This document shows, one piece after another, positions 20,641-34,700 of a stretch of DNA of 64,000 nucleotides (position 1 is its first letter; the number at the start of each line of letters is the position of its first letter). The notes below the pieces were generated by a model. The model was not told where the DNA came from and did no database searches. It saw only the letters and a program-made list of their open reading frames with translations. The translations under genes and the position numbers were made by a program. Source of the DNA: Microglena sp. YARC (taxonomy: Eukaryota; Chlorophyta; Chlorophyceae; Chlamydomonadales; Chlamydomonadaceae); NCBI GenBank assembly GCA_022414725.1, contig CM039463.1:74827209-74891208 (forward strand), in the 5' to 3' direction.

Positions 20641-21825
20641 TTTCCGATATACCGCTGCAATCCACCTCGCTCATCTTCGTTCCTGCTGCTTCTATGTCCC
20701 ATGCGGAAATTTGCATTCCTCGAATGTTCTCAATGGCAAGGCCATGTAATGGGTCTTGACGAGGTCATGTCTCAGACTGTTCAAGGAACGACGAAACTCG
20801 TTCGCGAGCAACAACCTCTTCCAAGGCCCAATGAAAACCAGAGAATCTCTGATGAAAACCGTACTGCCGGCCGGTGTCGGAATTGCCGAATCCGTACTCG
20901 AAAATTGCCGTGCGCGCACTCGTGCGCCGGATCCTCCCATCTGCCATCGACCCATCACCGTCGACCCATTACGAAGGTGTAGCGGTTGCGGCTGAGCGGA
21001 TACGGTACAAAGAAAGGTGGTGAAAGACAGGTTTCGACCGGGTTTTTTAAGCAGAATGAAGGCAGTATGCTCTGCCCATTATGAACGAGGCTGAGAACGA
21101 AGCCTCTCCATGATCGAGTTTCAGACGTAGAAGTGAGGGGGGGGGGGGGGGGGGGGGGGGCGCATTGTTCGAAACGAGGCTGAGAACGAGGCTCCTGCAC
21201 CACAACTATCTAACTCAATTATAAATTCCAGGAACTCATTTATAAATAGAGATATAAGGGCCAATGCTATGTTACAGCTATACATCATACAGGTGCGCGT
21301 TAAAGCCGCGTGGGCAGCCTGGATGAAAACCAGGCCAGACCACGGGCCGCGTGCTAGCTAGTGCCGCCTACAACCGGCAAGCCCAACTGTAGGCCCTGAT
21401 CTAAGGGCACAGTGCTAAATAACTAGCTAACCTTGTAATACATCATCGAGTCTAACTATCTATGAATATCACATTGCGTTGTCATAAACAGGCCATCTTT
21501 GTCCCAGGGCGAGCTCCAAAACATCCGGTAGGGGTCTTCCAACTAATCCTAAAAATAAGATCGGCAAGATTGCAGTATGCATGCATTATTGTCAGTTACA
21601 GACCTCCGTAATCCTTATGTAGCTAGGTCTGTATGCCTTCTGTTACTCGGTATTTATTTCTCCTGCAGCAAACTAGGTTTGTAATCGTTCCGTAACGAGG
21701 TATGTAACCCTTCTATATCTAGGTTTGTAAAATGGGGGCTGGGATCAGGGGATATGAGAGGCTATGAAATGTTGTTACGATTGCCTGACGCTTTAAATTA
21801 TGTTTTGAATGATTGCATGTATCGA
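20641..21825. other. Non-coding or unresolved region
   Basis: Contains a poly-G run (21137-21160) flanked by a short direct repeat 'cgaggctgagaacga'. No exon chain could be built on either strand. Confidence 0.35.
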
Positions 21826-22025
21826 ATATTTATTTTCAGCTACGAGCAACAGCTTCTAGACAGCTCCCCTGACCGGCCCAATACAACATAGTGCACCTTG
21901 AAGACACAAATCACACAATATGCTGTCCAGAACTGCTGAAATATTTGGGTTTGACGCATTGGCTGGCTCAGGGAGCTGCCTGGAAGCTACTACTCGCAGC
22001 GGGAAAGAAAAGCTATGCCTGGCTA
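21826..22025. mobile_element. M1 MITE copy
   Basis: TTATTTTCAGCTACGAGCAA continuing into 'cagcttctagacagctcccc', with the inverted partner 'gggagctgcctggaagctac' then GAAAGAAAAGCTATG. The inner GCTGTCCAGAACTGCTGAAA segment is shared with the copy at 3795-3997. The left end is degenerate and no target duplication was found. Confidence 0.7.
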
Positions 22026-22115
22026 CGGTATGCCATGTAAATATCTTCCTGAATATTGAAATGCAGTTTGCCCTGTCATTTAAATTTACCCCCCTTCTCA
22101 TTCCATCACTTGGAA

Positions 22116-22146
<31 letters not shown>

Positions 22147-23425
22147 CTTTTAATCAATCTCTATCTTTCCACATCTCAGGCCAATCTTCAACACCAAGGG
22201 AATGATTATTGCAGCTCAACAGCGAGCATCCCTAGCAATTCCGTTTTTCAGACCTCCTCATCAAGGTTACGTTGGTACCCAGTAAGCCTCGATACCACTG
22301 CCCTATCAAGGGGCAGTTTCGTCGTTATACTGCTGAGTACCAACCTCATGTTCCTCTTATGGTATCTTAATGGCCCTTGGCTTTACTGCTCCATCGGGCA
22401 GCTCGCCGATTTACTGCCGAGTACCATCTCAGAATCCTGTTTTTTAGGTGTCTGGGCAGCCCTCGAGCCCTAAGTTCGTGCTACAGTGATAATTTAATTG
22501 TAATCATAATTCAATCGTCATCCTACAATACAGACTACAGGGGATACAGACTACACTTACACGGTACACATTCGGTAGGAGTAGCCCGGCCTATCTAGAG
22601 CATGCACTCAGACAAAATAAATATTCTGTCAGGATTCCGTGGTCAAATATCACAGGGCGGGGATGTAGCCTAGTTTGTTCGATTCAAGGGTAATCTACAG
22701 GACGTAACTGTTTTTAAAATTCACGTTTCATGAACCCAAACCTACGTTTCATGGGCCAAAACATTGTGCCTCGTGAGCCCAAATCTACGTTGGCAACGTA
22801 ACTTCCCACCTTAAGGCTGCGTTGGAGACTTGCAACTAACCTGGATGGAACGTCATGTCAGGAGACCCATCTTATTGGTTGACAACTTGAAATTCCATAC
22901 TTATCCTAAATAAAAAGGAGTTAAAACACGTATGGTACTGTCACTTAGGCTCTGACCGAACTTCTGACAGTCTAGCACCCCTTTCTATCTTACGTACTCA
23001 TCCCTGAAAGACTTTAACGTCCTAACTAGGGTATTTCAAAATATACGTTGTGAGACATAACTGTTGGCAAAATTTACTAGTCTACGCAGGTCTACGTTGT
23101 GTGAATCTAAAAATAATAAATATCTTGTATGAGATCTGTATGAGATACTTCTTTTTCTATGAATAATATAAATAATGAAATCCAAACCAGGACAATCGCC
23201 ACCATCCCCTCTGATTAGGGGGGACGTTGGCGCCCTTTTATTTGACTTTGAAGGGTGCATTATGGGCGAAACAGGAGCCGCAGGGGTGCAGAAAAGGTCG
23301 TTGAAGAAAATAAAATGTGCAGTACATGGCGCGTAATTGTCTCAGTCCTGGACTCAGCTCTCCTAGAGCAAGTTGGGCCTAGGGAATTCTTTAAACTTGA
23401 TCAGTCGAATCCGCCTAGTATGCTC
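22026..23425. other. Intergenic, nothing recognised
   Basis: Contains a poly-C run (22120-22147) and repeated words such as 'ctacgttt/ttggca' and 'cctacgtttcatggg' at 22700-22800. No supported gene. Confidence 0.35.
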
Positions 23426-23429
23426 CCTC

Positions 23430-24410
23430 TTTTTCAAGGGTATTCCACGGGGGGGCTGGTAATTGGAAGACGGCGAGTAGCCCAGCGTTGGCTGAAAACA
23501 ATGTAACAATCCAATCCAATATATATCAAGTTGAATGTGCTATGTAAGGTACAGATGACGTCCACACGACAACCTCGCTGCCCACAGCCATATGACCTGT
23601 TGCCACCGCTCATGCCTCCCACTGCTAATTTGGGGGGTCTACGGCTTCCTTTTATGAGGCTTACAAGAATGCATTTTGGGTGGGATGGGTGCCGAGGGCG
23701 GTAGAGGTGCAGAAAAGGGTGTCGAAGACCCCCCAAATTTGCAGCGTCCTGCATCGATGTATGCCACAATTGTAGGACATAATTATCACAGTCCTAGAGC
23801 CAGCTATCCTAGAACAAGTTGAATACATGCACCATGTAAGATAGACTCTATGCAAACACACATGCCCCCCCCCCCCCACCCCACCCCCCCCCCCCCCCCA
23901 CACACACTTCCCCTGCCCCTAACCCTAAAACCCCAACTTTCTCATCCTGACACCATACATGATGAGAGATATTGCCGCCGGCATGTCCTACCTCCCCCCC
24001 CCTCCCCCCCCCCAAGACACCCACACCCCTGCTACCCACCCACACACCACGAGTGGCCTCAAAAGTGATTTTTAGGGTGGCGGAGACCTCCCAAAAACAG
24101 AGAGAGGACAACAAGGGATGGGACTCAATCGCTTTCATGCCCAAGCTTTGAATGCTGGACATTTTGATCTGACTCCGTACGGCAAACGCAAGGTAACAAG
24201 TGCCTTTTCAGCCTAGAGCAAGTTGAGGTATCGCACGGGGGGACTGGAAATTGGAAGAGGGTGAGTAGCCCAGAAGTGGCTGAAAACCATGTAACAATCC
24301 AATCCGATTTAGAGCAAGCTGAATACATGAACCATGTGAGATACCGTTGACGCCCACACAACAACCTCGCTGCCCACAGCCTCCTGACTTGTTGCAATTG
24401 CGTAGGCTTC
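23430..24410. repeat. Two direct copies of a roughly 150-170-bp block
   Basis: GGAAGACGGCGAGTAGCCCA at 23465 matches GGAAGAGGGTGAGTAGCCCA at 24255, and both continue through AACAATGTAACAATCCAATC-type sequence to CAACCTCGCTGCCCACAGCC. A third fragment, AGCAAGTTGAATACATGCAC, occurs at 23812. The intervening DNA is poly-C/poly-G rich. No exon was assigned. Confidence 0.75.
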
Positions 24411-24419
24411 CTGCAATCA

Positions 24420-25401
24420 GGCATGCCACAAGGGATGCGTTCTGTCAGCGCTCAGAGCAATGCACCTTTGGGGAGTCTTAGGCGGGGCGGGGGCGCGGGC
24501 GCGGGCGGGGTGGTGGTGATTGTGTGTGTGTGTGGTGTGGGGGGGGGGGGGGGGGAGTTTGGTCCATGTACTGCATGCTCAATATGGGGACTATAAGGGT
24601 CGCAAGCCGCCAAACGATCGAAAAAAAGTTGCAACTGCATAATTCGTGCAAATCACTCATGCCACAGGGATGGGTTCAGTCAGTGCTCAAAAAGCAATGC
24701 AATTTTGGGGGGTCTTTGGCAGGGGGGGGGGGCGTGTAACGCACGCTTAATTTTGGGCCTAAAAACGTCGTAAGCCACCAAACGATCGAAAATAAGTTGC
24801 AACCGCGTATGTTTTCCGCAATGATGCATGCCACAAAGGATGGGTTCAATCAGCGCTCAAAGCAATGCACACTTGGGGGTTCTTGGGCGGGGCGGGGGCG
24901 GGGTGGTGGTGATGGTGGTAGTGGTGGTGGTGGGGAGTTGGTCGAGTACCGTACGTTCAATTTGGGGCCTAAAAGGGTCGTAAGCCGCGAAACGATCGAC
25001 AGCAAGTTGTAACCGCGTATGTTTTCCGTAATGATGCATGCCGCAAGGGATGGGTTCAATTCAGCGTTCAAAGCAATCCACATTTGAGGGGGTTTTGGGG
25101 CGGGATGGGGGGCGGGGGATGGTGGGTGGTGGTGGTGGGGAGTTGGTTGTGTACCGCTTGCTCAATTTGGGGCCTAAAAGGGTTGTTAGCCGCCAAACAA
25201 TAGAAAAACAAGTTGCAAGCGCGTATACTGACAGCAATGATGCATGCCACAATGTATGGGTTCAATCAGTGCTCAAAGCAATGCACATTTGGGGGGCAAC
25301 ATGGAGCAATGCAAGTGGGGGGGGGGGGGGCGGCAGGGGGGGGGGGGGGGGGGGGGCGGGCACCCTTTTAGGTAGGGGGGCAACTTGGGAGCAATGCAAA
25401 G

Positions 25402-25438
<37 letters not shown>

Positions 25439-25560
25439 CCTTTTGGGGGCAGCTTGCAGCTATGCAAATTTTGGGGGGGGGTTTGGCACCCTTTGAGAGG
25501 CAATTGGCAGCTATGCAAACTTGGGGGTGTCTTAGGCCTGGTCTTAGGCACCCTTTCCTG
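24420..25560. repeat. About 170-230-bp tandem repeat, five copies, G-rich
   Basis: The unit contains GATGCATGCCACAAGGGATG, TTCAATCAGCGCTCAAAGCA, ATGCACATTTGGGGG, a variable G run and GGGCCTAAAAGGGTCGTAAG CCGCCAAACGATCG. Copies start near 24425, 24655, 24828, 25033 and 25245. Degenerate ends continue to about 25560 as poly-G with 'gcaacttgggagcaatgcaa'. Confidence 0.85.
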
Positions 25561-26090
25561 CACCCCTATCGCAATTGTCTCACCCATAAAAACACCTTTC
25601 TGACCTAGAGCAATCAAGCTGGCGGAGGAGCAAACTGCAGCAGGTTGCAAGCCTTCAGAGTGATCCACAAGCCCTTTTTTCGGGTTTGGATTTGGCTTTG
25701 GATTTGGCTTTGGATTTGAAGGTTATGTAGGAGGGTCGGCCAGTTGCATCGACTTGGATCTAGAGTACTGACGGCGCCTCCATTTTTACTCTCTCGGAAA
25801 CAAGCACGGATTCGGAAAGGTCTCGTCGAGCCAGTGTCATGGGTATGCTTAACTTTCTCAGAAACCAAGTGGTGAGTAAGTTTCAACTTCAACAGAGGGA
25901 ATTTCTGAAACCGGCTGCCCCCCCGGCCCCCCACTCTCAGTGTAGCTGAGACCCCAATTCTACATTGGTTAACAAAGGATTTTCGCTTCAAAGGGTTGGT
26001 CTCCGTACGCTAGGCCTAGACTCAAGGATTCTGTTGATGTGATCGGCAGAGTCAATTGCAAGCATGGGAATTCAATACTGTTTTTCGGGA
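25561..26090. other. Unresolved region
   Basis: Contains four near-tandem 'tttggatttggc' words at 25683-25720. A minus-strand open frame to 25991 exists but has no splice partners. No gene is claimed. Confidence 0.3.
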
Positions 26091-26430
26091 AGGTTCCCAA
26101 ATTAGGGAAGAAAAACAGACAGGGAAAGCAACATTTTGTGTATGGGTATTACTCAGGTACTTATACAGGTGTATAGGTAATAATTTGAGTGAATATGCAC
26201 ATTTGTCTCATATATCAGTATATGTGTGTTTTTGGGTGTATGTGTGTGTGTGTGTACTACACCATCTTTGGTCAAGATGAAGGACCTGATGGAGACAGTG
26301 GCACACCTGGCGTGGAGTACATCAATTCCATTCATGAAGAGGCCCTTGCTCAGGTACTTTATAGGGTTTTTTGCCCAAATTAGGGAAGAAAAACAGACAG
26401 GGAAAGCAATATTTTGTGAAATCTGGATAT
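26091..26430 (+). repeat. Direct duplication flanking a candidate 85-nt exon
   Basis: CCCAAATTAGGGAAGAAAAA followed by CAGACAGGGAAAGCAA occurs at 26096-26131 and 26376-26411. Between them, 26277-26351 is open on the plus strand as DEGPDGDSGTPGVEYINSIH then EEALAQ and ends at a GTACTT donor; 'attactcaggtacttataca' upstream repeats that donor edge. The minus strand is also open, so the orientation is uncertain. It may be an exon with duplicated edges. Confidence 0.35.
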
Positions 26431-26748
26431 TTTGGGAGCTCAGGTTTACCATACTCATCCCATGATGAGGACATCCGAACCCACCACCCCACCATCCATC
26501 TAACCATCACCACCCCACCCCCACCATCCATCCAACCATCACCACCCCACCACAACCAACCACAACCAACCACCACTCCACCTCTCTAACAATCATCACT
26601 CTAACCAACATCATTAGGCTGGGGGTGCCATGCTGGGCTCCATATGTGCACGAGGCTTGATGGAGTGAAGGGGGACTTATTAACATCACGAAACATTTGT
26701 GTGCCAATCTGTCTAGATAATGTTTTCCTCGCTTGTTCCCTACTGTAC

Positions 26749-29135
26749 CTTGAGAATGGCGGTCTGCACGAATGCAGGGAGTCTTAGTTGGAGCTTGGTA
26801 AGGATGATGTCCATCAATTGCTTTGCATCGTCCATGTTGACCACCCGGGTACCTTCAAACTGATCAGCTGGCGGTCGAATCTGTGTGTCACGGGTGTAGG
26901 GTGTGGGAGGTGAGAGGGCATCAGGGGTGGGTGGGTGGTGGTGGTGGAGCTTGGTAAGGATGATGTCCATCAATTGTTTTGCATCATCCATGTTGACCGC
27001 CCTTCAAACTGATCAGCTGACGGTCGAATCTGTGAATCAGGGCCCCAGTGTGGGGTATGTCAGGTGAAAGGGCGCCAGGGGTGGGTCGGTGAAGGTGGTT
27101 GAGCTTGATGAGGATGATGACCATCAATTGTTTTGCATCATCCATGTACACCAACCTGGTGCCTTCAAACTGATCAGCTGGCGGTTGAATCTGTGTGTCA
27201 CGGGTGTGGGGTGTGGGAGGCGAGAAGGCATCAGGGCTGGGTGGGTGGGTGGTAATGGTGGACCTTGGTGGGGAGGATGTCCATCAAAAGCTTTGCATCA
27301 TATATGTTGACCGCCCTGGTGACTTCAAACTGATCAGCTGGCGGTCGAATCTGTGAATCAGGGCCCCAGTGTGGGGTGTAGGAGGTGTTGAGAGGTGGGA
27401 GGTGGGGGGTGGAGGAGTGGGAGGTGGGAGGTGGGAGAGGTGTAGGTGTGGGGGGTGAAAGGTAAGAGGTGAGAGGTGTGGGAGGTGATGTGTAGGAGGT
27501 GGGAGATTTGGGAGGTGTGGGGTGTGAGAGGTGTGGTGTGTGGTGTGTGGGAGGTGGGTGAGGCTGTGGTGTGTGGTTTGGAGGTGTGGGAGGTAAGAGG
27601 CTCTGTGAGAGGTGTGAGGGTATGGGAGGTGGGGTGTGAGAGGTGTGGGTACTGGCGGCGCGAGGGTGTGAGAGGTGTGGGAGGTGGGAGGTGTGAGAGG
27701 TATGTGGGGTATGGGGAGGTGGGAGGTGGAGGTGTGGGGAGAGGTGGCGAGGTGTGAGAGCCTGTGGAGGTGGTCGGAGATGGAGTGGGAGGCTGGGTAG
27801 GAGGTGGAGAGGTGGAGAAGTGTGGGAGGTGTGGAGGTGTGAGAGGTGTGGGGTAATGTGGGGGTATGGGAGGTGGGAGGTGGGAGAGGTGGGAGGTGGG
27901 AGGTGGAGGTGTGAGAGGTGTGGGGGTATGGGGGGTAATGGAGGTGGGAGAGGTGGGAGGTGGGCTGTGTGAGAGATATGGGAGATGGGGAGTGGGAGGT
28001 GGGAGATGTGAGAAGTGTGAGGTGTGGGAGGTGGGGTGTGTGGTATGAGTTGTGTGGTGCGGGGTGTGTGGGAGGTGTGAGGGGTGGGAGGCAAAGTGTA
28101 CGTGTGGTGTGTGCTGTGCAACGGTGTCGGGTGACTGGGTGTGGGAGGTGCGAGAGGTGTGGGAGGCGTGGCGTGTAGGAGGTGTGACAGGTGTGGGGTG
28201 TGTGGTGTGGGAGGTGAGTGGTGTGGGAGGTGTGTGGTGTGGGAAGTGTGAGAGGTGGGAGGTGTGGTGTGTGCTATGGTGTGTGAGAGGTGTGGCAGGT
28301 GTGGGTTGTGTGGTGTGGGAGGTGTGGAAGGTGGGAGGTGTGGGAGGTGAGGGAGGTGAGGGAGGAGGGAGATATGGGAGGTGAGTGGATGCCAGGGGTG
28401 GGTGATGTGTAGTGGTGGAGCTTGGTGAGTAGGATGTCCAGCAAAAGCTTTGCACTTCCATTTCCACACCTCCTTGGTGACTTCAAACTTGATCAGCTGA
28501 ACAGTCCAACTTGTGTGTCAGGGCACGGGTTGTGGGATGCGGGAGGTGACATGAAATGCCTGCGTGTGAAGTGGGTGGTGGTGGTACCCCTATCTACCTA
28601 CCCCACCTCCTACCTACTTATCTACCCTACTTATCTATCATACACCAATCCTCACATCTTCCCTACATCTACCGCCCACCCCAGACTGGAACAAACACAG
28701 ATACATAAGCCCATCCCAGTCCCACAGTCCACTCAGTGGACACGCTGGTAGGCAGCGGCACGCAGCACGGCCACACTTCAGACAGTGACTGTCTCTTATT
28801 CGGGCTACGCATGGCAGCTTCCATCCAGCTCCATCAGCTAGTCAGTGGTTAATCTGAGGCTTTCACCTGTATTGGGATGCTTCTCATGCCAGCTTTCAGA
28901 AGCACTGGCTCGCTTCAAGTTTAACACAAGGACGGGGGAAAGGAGCTGCCTAGAAGCTGCTATGCGTAGCCCAAAAAGGAAACAACCCAACAGTCCAAGG
29001 ACTCAGAACCTAAACACACCTGCATGTGTAATTTGATCAGCAGCAGCTTGGTCCCGGATTCACTGTACACCACCTCCACCATCTCGTCTTGGCTATGAGT
29101 CACGTCACGGACTGCTGACCTGCAAACCTTCCCTT

Positions 29136-29179
<44 letters not shown>

Positions 29180-29239
29180 GGTAACATGGTGTTACCAATT
29201 TAATTGCGCTCCAGCCACACAGTAATAAAAAGCACAATC

Positions 29240-29274
<35 letters not shown>

Positions 29275-31695
29275 CTCTCCTCTCTCTCTCTCTCTCTCTC
29301 TCTTACGCACCACACAGACACATAGCATAAACGCACCTGAGTGTGCAACTTGATCAGCAGCAGCTTGGTCCCGGATTCACTGTACACCGCCTCCACCATC
29401 TCCTCTTGACTATGAGTCACGTCACGGACTGCTGAGGCAACAAAGTGACGGGCTGAGATGAGTGACAAGGAGCTGCTCAGAAGGTGGGCATCCACTTGAA
29501 GGGGGGCCATACCTTGCCTGCAGGTTCAGAGAAGGGAAAGTATGTATGTATGTAAGTATGTTATATGAATGTTATAGTCCAGGGGTAGGCCCAAATAGGC
29601 CTAAAGTGATTTGCCCAACCCTAATAAGAAGGGCTTAAGAAGAAAGCTTCTATTATCACCACCATCACACCCCCCACCACCACCACATGGGTTAAGGTTT
29701 TAGGTACCATTGTCAGTATCCCCAATAACGCACTAAGCAAGGCCTTCCATTCACTTGGACAGCAGTCCCAACTCAGAGGCTCTTCCAACTCAACCACGAC
29801 CACCACCGTCATCACCACCACAACCACTGTCATCACCATCACCACCACTGTCATCACCACCACCACCAATATCATCACCACAATAACCACCACCACCACC
29901 ACCACCACCCTCATCACCATCACCACCACCGTCATCACCACCACCACCAATATCACACACCCACAAATAACCACCACCACCACCACCGTTATCATCACAA
30001 TAACCCTCATCACCATCACCACCACCGTCATCACCACCACCACCGTCATTATGAGCAACTCCCAAATCGTACCGAGCAAGGCCTTCCATAGACTTGGATA
30101 GCAATCTCAACTTGAAGGAAAATCCTCCTCGTCACCCTAGACCATCGCCACGATCAACGCCACAACCACTCACCACCATCACCACCACTTACTTGGCAAG
30201 GCCTTCCATACACTTGGACAGCAATCTCAATTCAAAGGGTGTGAGCTCTGGCTTGTCCACAGCAGGCACCGCCAAATAGCCAGACGGCATTGAGTCGGAC
30301 AGCGATGGGCGTGTGGTGCCAAAGGTGACCATGGAGCGAAGGGTGGCGGCATCGATGAAGCCAGACCTGCGGTAGTCGATCATCTTCACGGCCTCACTCA
30401 GTGCATGTCCGAGCTCTGGGAAGGGGGAAGGGCAGGGGGGGTGGGGGGGTAGCTTTGGTTTAGAATTGAGAGTTGGCAGTGAAGCTTCTGATTTTGAAGT
30501 TTTTTTCTTCTCAATTTTTCTTTTGCTTTCCCATTACTTTTGCTTCTGCTTTTGATACAATTTTGCTGTTCTTTTTATGGTTTTAGGTACAGTTTTGCTT
30601 TGGCTTTATAGTCCCGTTTTGGTTTTGGTTATGGGGTTGCATTGGTTATAACTCTGTCAATGTTTGGGTCTTGAGCATCGATGAATCCAGACCTGCGCTA
30701 GTCTATTTCCCTCACTACCTCACCCAGTGCCTGTGCTAGCTCTGTGCAGGTGGAAGGGCACGGGGGGGGATGGGGTTGCCTTTGGTTTGGAAGTTAGCTG
30801 CGGCATCAAAGCTTTTGCCGCAGCTTTTGCTCCTGCGTTTTTGATATGAATCTTGGGTTCTAGTTTTGGCGTTGCATTGGTTTTGACTCTGTCAATGTTC
30901 TTGCGCATTGATGAAGCCAGACTACGGTAGTCGATGATCTTCACGGCCCTCACTCGGTACACCTGTCCTAGCTCTGGGCAGGAAGAAGGGCACGGGGGAG
31001 GGGGGGGTGCAAGGGAGGGGAGGGGTTTGAGATTGAGAGTTGGCAGTGACGTTCTTGATTTTGATGTAATTTAGAAGAAGAAAAGGGGTTTTAGTTTCGG
31101 CGTTGCATTGAAGGTTTTTTGACCTCTGTCTAAATGTTTCCGTCTTGTGTGTTCGATAGACCTGTGTAGTGTATTGCCTCACTACTTCACTCTTACCCCA
31201 GCCCTCCTCTTCCCTTCCCCCCCCCCATCCCCCCCCCCCCCACCCCCCCCCCCCCCCGACCCCCAGAAAAAAAGAAAATCCTACCATTTTACGCCCCCCC
31301 CCCCCGCCCCCACCAACGTCCCCCCCCCCCCCCCCCCCCCCCGCCCCCTCCCCACCCACCCCTCCCCCCCCACCCCCCCCCCCCCCCCAACCCCCCACCC
31401 CCCCCCCCCCCCCTCTCCCGCCCCCCCCCCCCCCCCCCGCCCCACCCCCCACCACCCCCCCCCCACCCCCTCCCCTCTTACCCCCCCCCCCCCCACATCC
31501 TCGTTCCCTTCACGCCCTCTACACCCCCCAGACATAACCAGCCGCCTGGCCTGGCTCTCTTCCCTCATGGTCAGTACCAGCTGCCCCAGTCCCTCTCACC
31601 CCCCCACACCCCCACGCCCCCACTCCCTCCACCCCCCCCCACCCCACCGCCCACCCCCTTCACACACCACACACACACCACACACACAACCAAAA

Positions 31696-31726
<31 letters not shown>

Positions 31727-34700
31727 ATCCCCGCCCTCCCCCCCTCCACCCCACACCCACCACACAACTAATCACTCACACTACAAACCCCACCCCTTTG
31801 GCCTGACTCTTTTCTCTCATGGTCACCCTGCTGCCCCAGTCACGCCGTGTCCAGGTTGGCATCCGCCACAGTTTTTCGGACGTACTCATGGTATCATGGT
31901 CCGGCCCCCACATATCACCGGGCGCGTGGACATAGCCCCCCCCCAGGCATTCGCCAACGTGTGGCCCGCCCCGTGCCCCGGGGCGTGTCCTGGTTGCATA
32001 GACGCATTGGCACTGGGCGCAGGCTGCAGCTTGATGCTGGTCCGCTTGTGAGCGTCTTTCCCCCCTCTGCTCTCTTTCCTCGCTCTCCCCGCCGATGTAG
32101 GAACGAAACACGTCCCCCACACAGGGTCACTGGTGACCCTCTTCGTGAAAGGCACAAGAGATCCCCATCACTCTGACTAGTGTAACCGCTTGGCCTTGCC
32201 ACCACCCGGGGTGTGGTGTGACTGCTCACTCCAGGAGCAAAACTGATGCGCCTGGAATAGCGGCTGTCACCCACCACCACCACTACGACCACCACACCAC
32301 CACTACTGCCGAGTGGCTGACTTGGTTGATGGGTGACTCGATGAGGCGGAGGGGAAGGGGGGTGTAGAGCTAATTGGCCCTCAAGCTCTTGCAGCGGCCT
32401 CGGCTATGGTTACTTACACATTGAACTTGGCCCCGGCGATGCGTTGTACATGTGGGCCTGCCCTCATTATCATAATAATCAATGCGTCATCATCATAGCC
32501 CTGTGCAGGCGGTGGAGGAAGCATGTTCCACAAGCTGGCATCCCCTACATAATACGCAAAGAAATGCGGATTGGAAATAAATACCATAAATACCAGTAAA
32601 TAAAAAAATACATACATACATACATCACATGGTACGCCTTGTTACAAGGCAGGCGGAAGAGGCAGCATGTTCCAAATTTCTTTCAGTAGAGGTGTGCCTT
32701 CATCAGTGTCAAGCCGCCTGTCCTGCTCCCCCCTCCCCACCCCTCCCCACAACATACCCCTCCCCCACCAGCCTGTTCTCACCTGCACTAGCTAGTAGTA
32801 GGCACCAAAATAGTCTTTCAGTACAGCTGTGCCTGTCGTCAATGTCAAGGGCCTGCCTCCCGCCCCCTCCCCCCCCGGGAACCCCTTGCCCCCAGCCCCC
32901 CTCCCACACACAGTCACACACAAACACACATACCCCTACCCACCAGCCTGTTCTCACCAAGCTAGCTATTAGGAGGCGCCAAATATTCTTTCAGTAGAGG
33001 TGTGCCTTCATCAATGTCAACGGTTTGCCCCCCCCATACCCACCGGGCACCCACCCTACACCACCAGCCTGTCCTCACCTGCTAAACCTTGTAGGAGGGC
33101 CAGATGTCTTTCAGTACAGCTGTGCTTTCGTCAATGTCAAGCAAGTCCCCAGGCTGCCCCCCACCACCACCCCAGGCTCCCACCCACATACACACAACCC
33201 AACCACCCCATCGGCACACACACCCATACCCCTAACCACCGCAGCTCACCTGCTAGCTAGTAGGAGGCGCCGAATGTATTTCAGTAGAGGAGTGCATTCG
33301 TCAATGTCAAGCGCCTGCCCCCCCCCCCACCCCACCCAATCCACCAGACCCCACCCAACCCCACCCCACCACACCAACCCACCATAACCCCTACCGATCT
33401 ATGCGCCTGTACTCACACTGCTAGCTATTAGGAGGCGCCAAATGTATTTCAGTAGAGGAGGTGCCTTCCGTCAATGGTCAAGGCCGCCTGCCCCCGCCCC
33501 CCCCCACACAATACACACCCCACCTCCACACCAACCCACCCATACCCCTACCCTACACCGTGGCGATGCCTGTACTTGCACCCTGTAGCTATTTAGGGAG
33601 GGCGTCAAAATGTATTTCAGTAGAGGAGTGCATTCGTCATGTCAACAGGGGAAGCGCCTGCCCCCCCCACCCCCCCAACACACACCCACGCCATGGGACC
33701 CACCCACACCAACCCACCCATACCCCTACCCTACCAGCCTGTACTCACATGCCTGCTAAGCTATTAGAAGGCGCCAAATGTATTTCAGTAGAGGAGTGCA
33801 TTCGTCAACTGTCAAGCCGCCTGCCCCCCCCACCAGCCCCCCAGCCACTGTAGAGTCCAACCCACCCATACCCCTAACCTACCAGCCTGTACTCACCTGC
33901 TAGCTATTAGGAGCGGAGGGGCGTCAAATGTATTGTCGTAGAGGCGTGCATTCGTCAATGTCAAAGTCCGCCTGCCCCCCCCCCCACGCCCCCCACCCAC
34001 AACCACACCACACAACAACCACCCCATAGCCCCTACCCTACCCAGCCTGTACTCACCTGCTAGCTATTAGGAGGCGCCAATGTAGTTTCAGTAGAGGAGT
34101 CGGCATTCGTCAATGTCAAGCCCGCCTGCCCCCCCCCCGCCCACCCCCCCCCCCCCCCCCACCACCCATACCCTAACCTATACCGAGCCTGTACTCACCT
34201 GCTAGCTATTAAGGAGGCGCCAAATGTATTTCAGTAGAGGAGGTGCATTCGTCAATGGTCAAGCCGCCTGCCCCCCCCCCCCCACCCCCACCACCCACCC
34301 CCACCCACACCAACTCCACCCATACCCTACCCTACCAGCCTGTACTCACGCTGCTAGCTATTAGGAGGCGCCAAATGTATTTCAGTAGAGATGCTTGTTC
34401 GTCAATGTCAAAAGACAAGCCTGCCCCCCCCGCCCCCCACCAACCCCCCCACCAACCCAACCCATCCCCTACCCTACCTACCAGCCTGTACTCACCTGCT
34501 AAGCTATATTAGGTAGGCGCCAAATGTATTTCAGTAGAGGAGTGGCATTCGTACAATGTCAAGCCGCCTGCCCCGCCAGCAACTCACCCAGCACACACAC
34601 CAACCCACCCACGACCAAACCCATACCCCTACACCAGCCTGTATCTCACCTGCTAGCTAGTAGTAGGGCGCCAAATATCTTTCAGTAGAGGAGTGCATTC

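Noticed and set aside
27231..28469. Two long His/Pro/Thr-rich open frames on the minus strand (412 and 369 codons)
   Set aside because: They lie in a GGTGTGGGAGGTG minisatellite that lacks stop words in several frames. Real exon blocks at the edges are in other contexts with splice sites.
31147..31806. Pro-rich plus-strand frame (219 codons) and Gly-rich minus frame (177 codons)
   Set aside because: Poly-C tract artefact with no splice logic and no start context.
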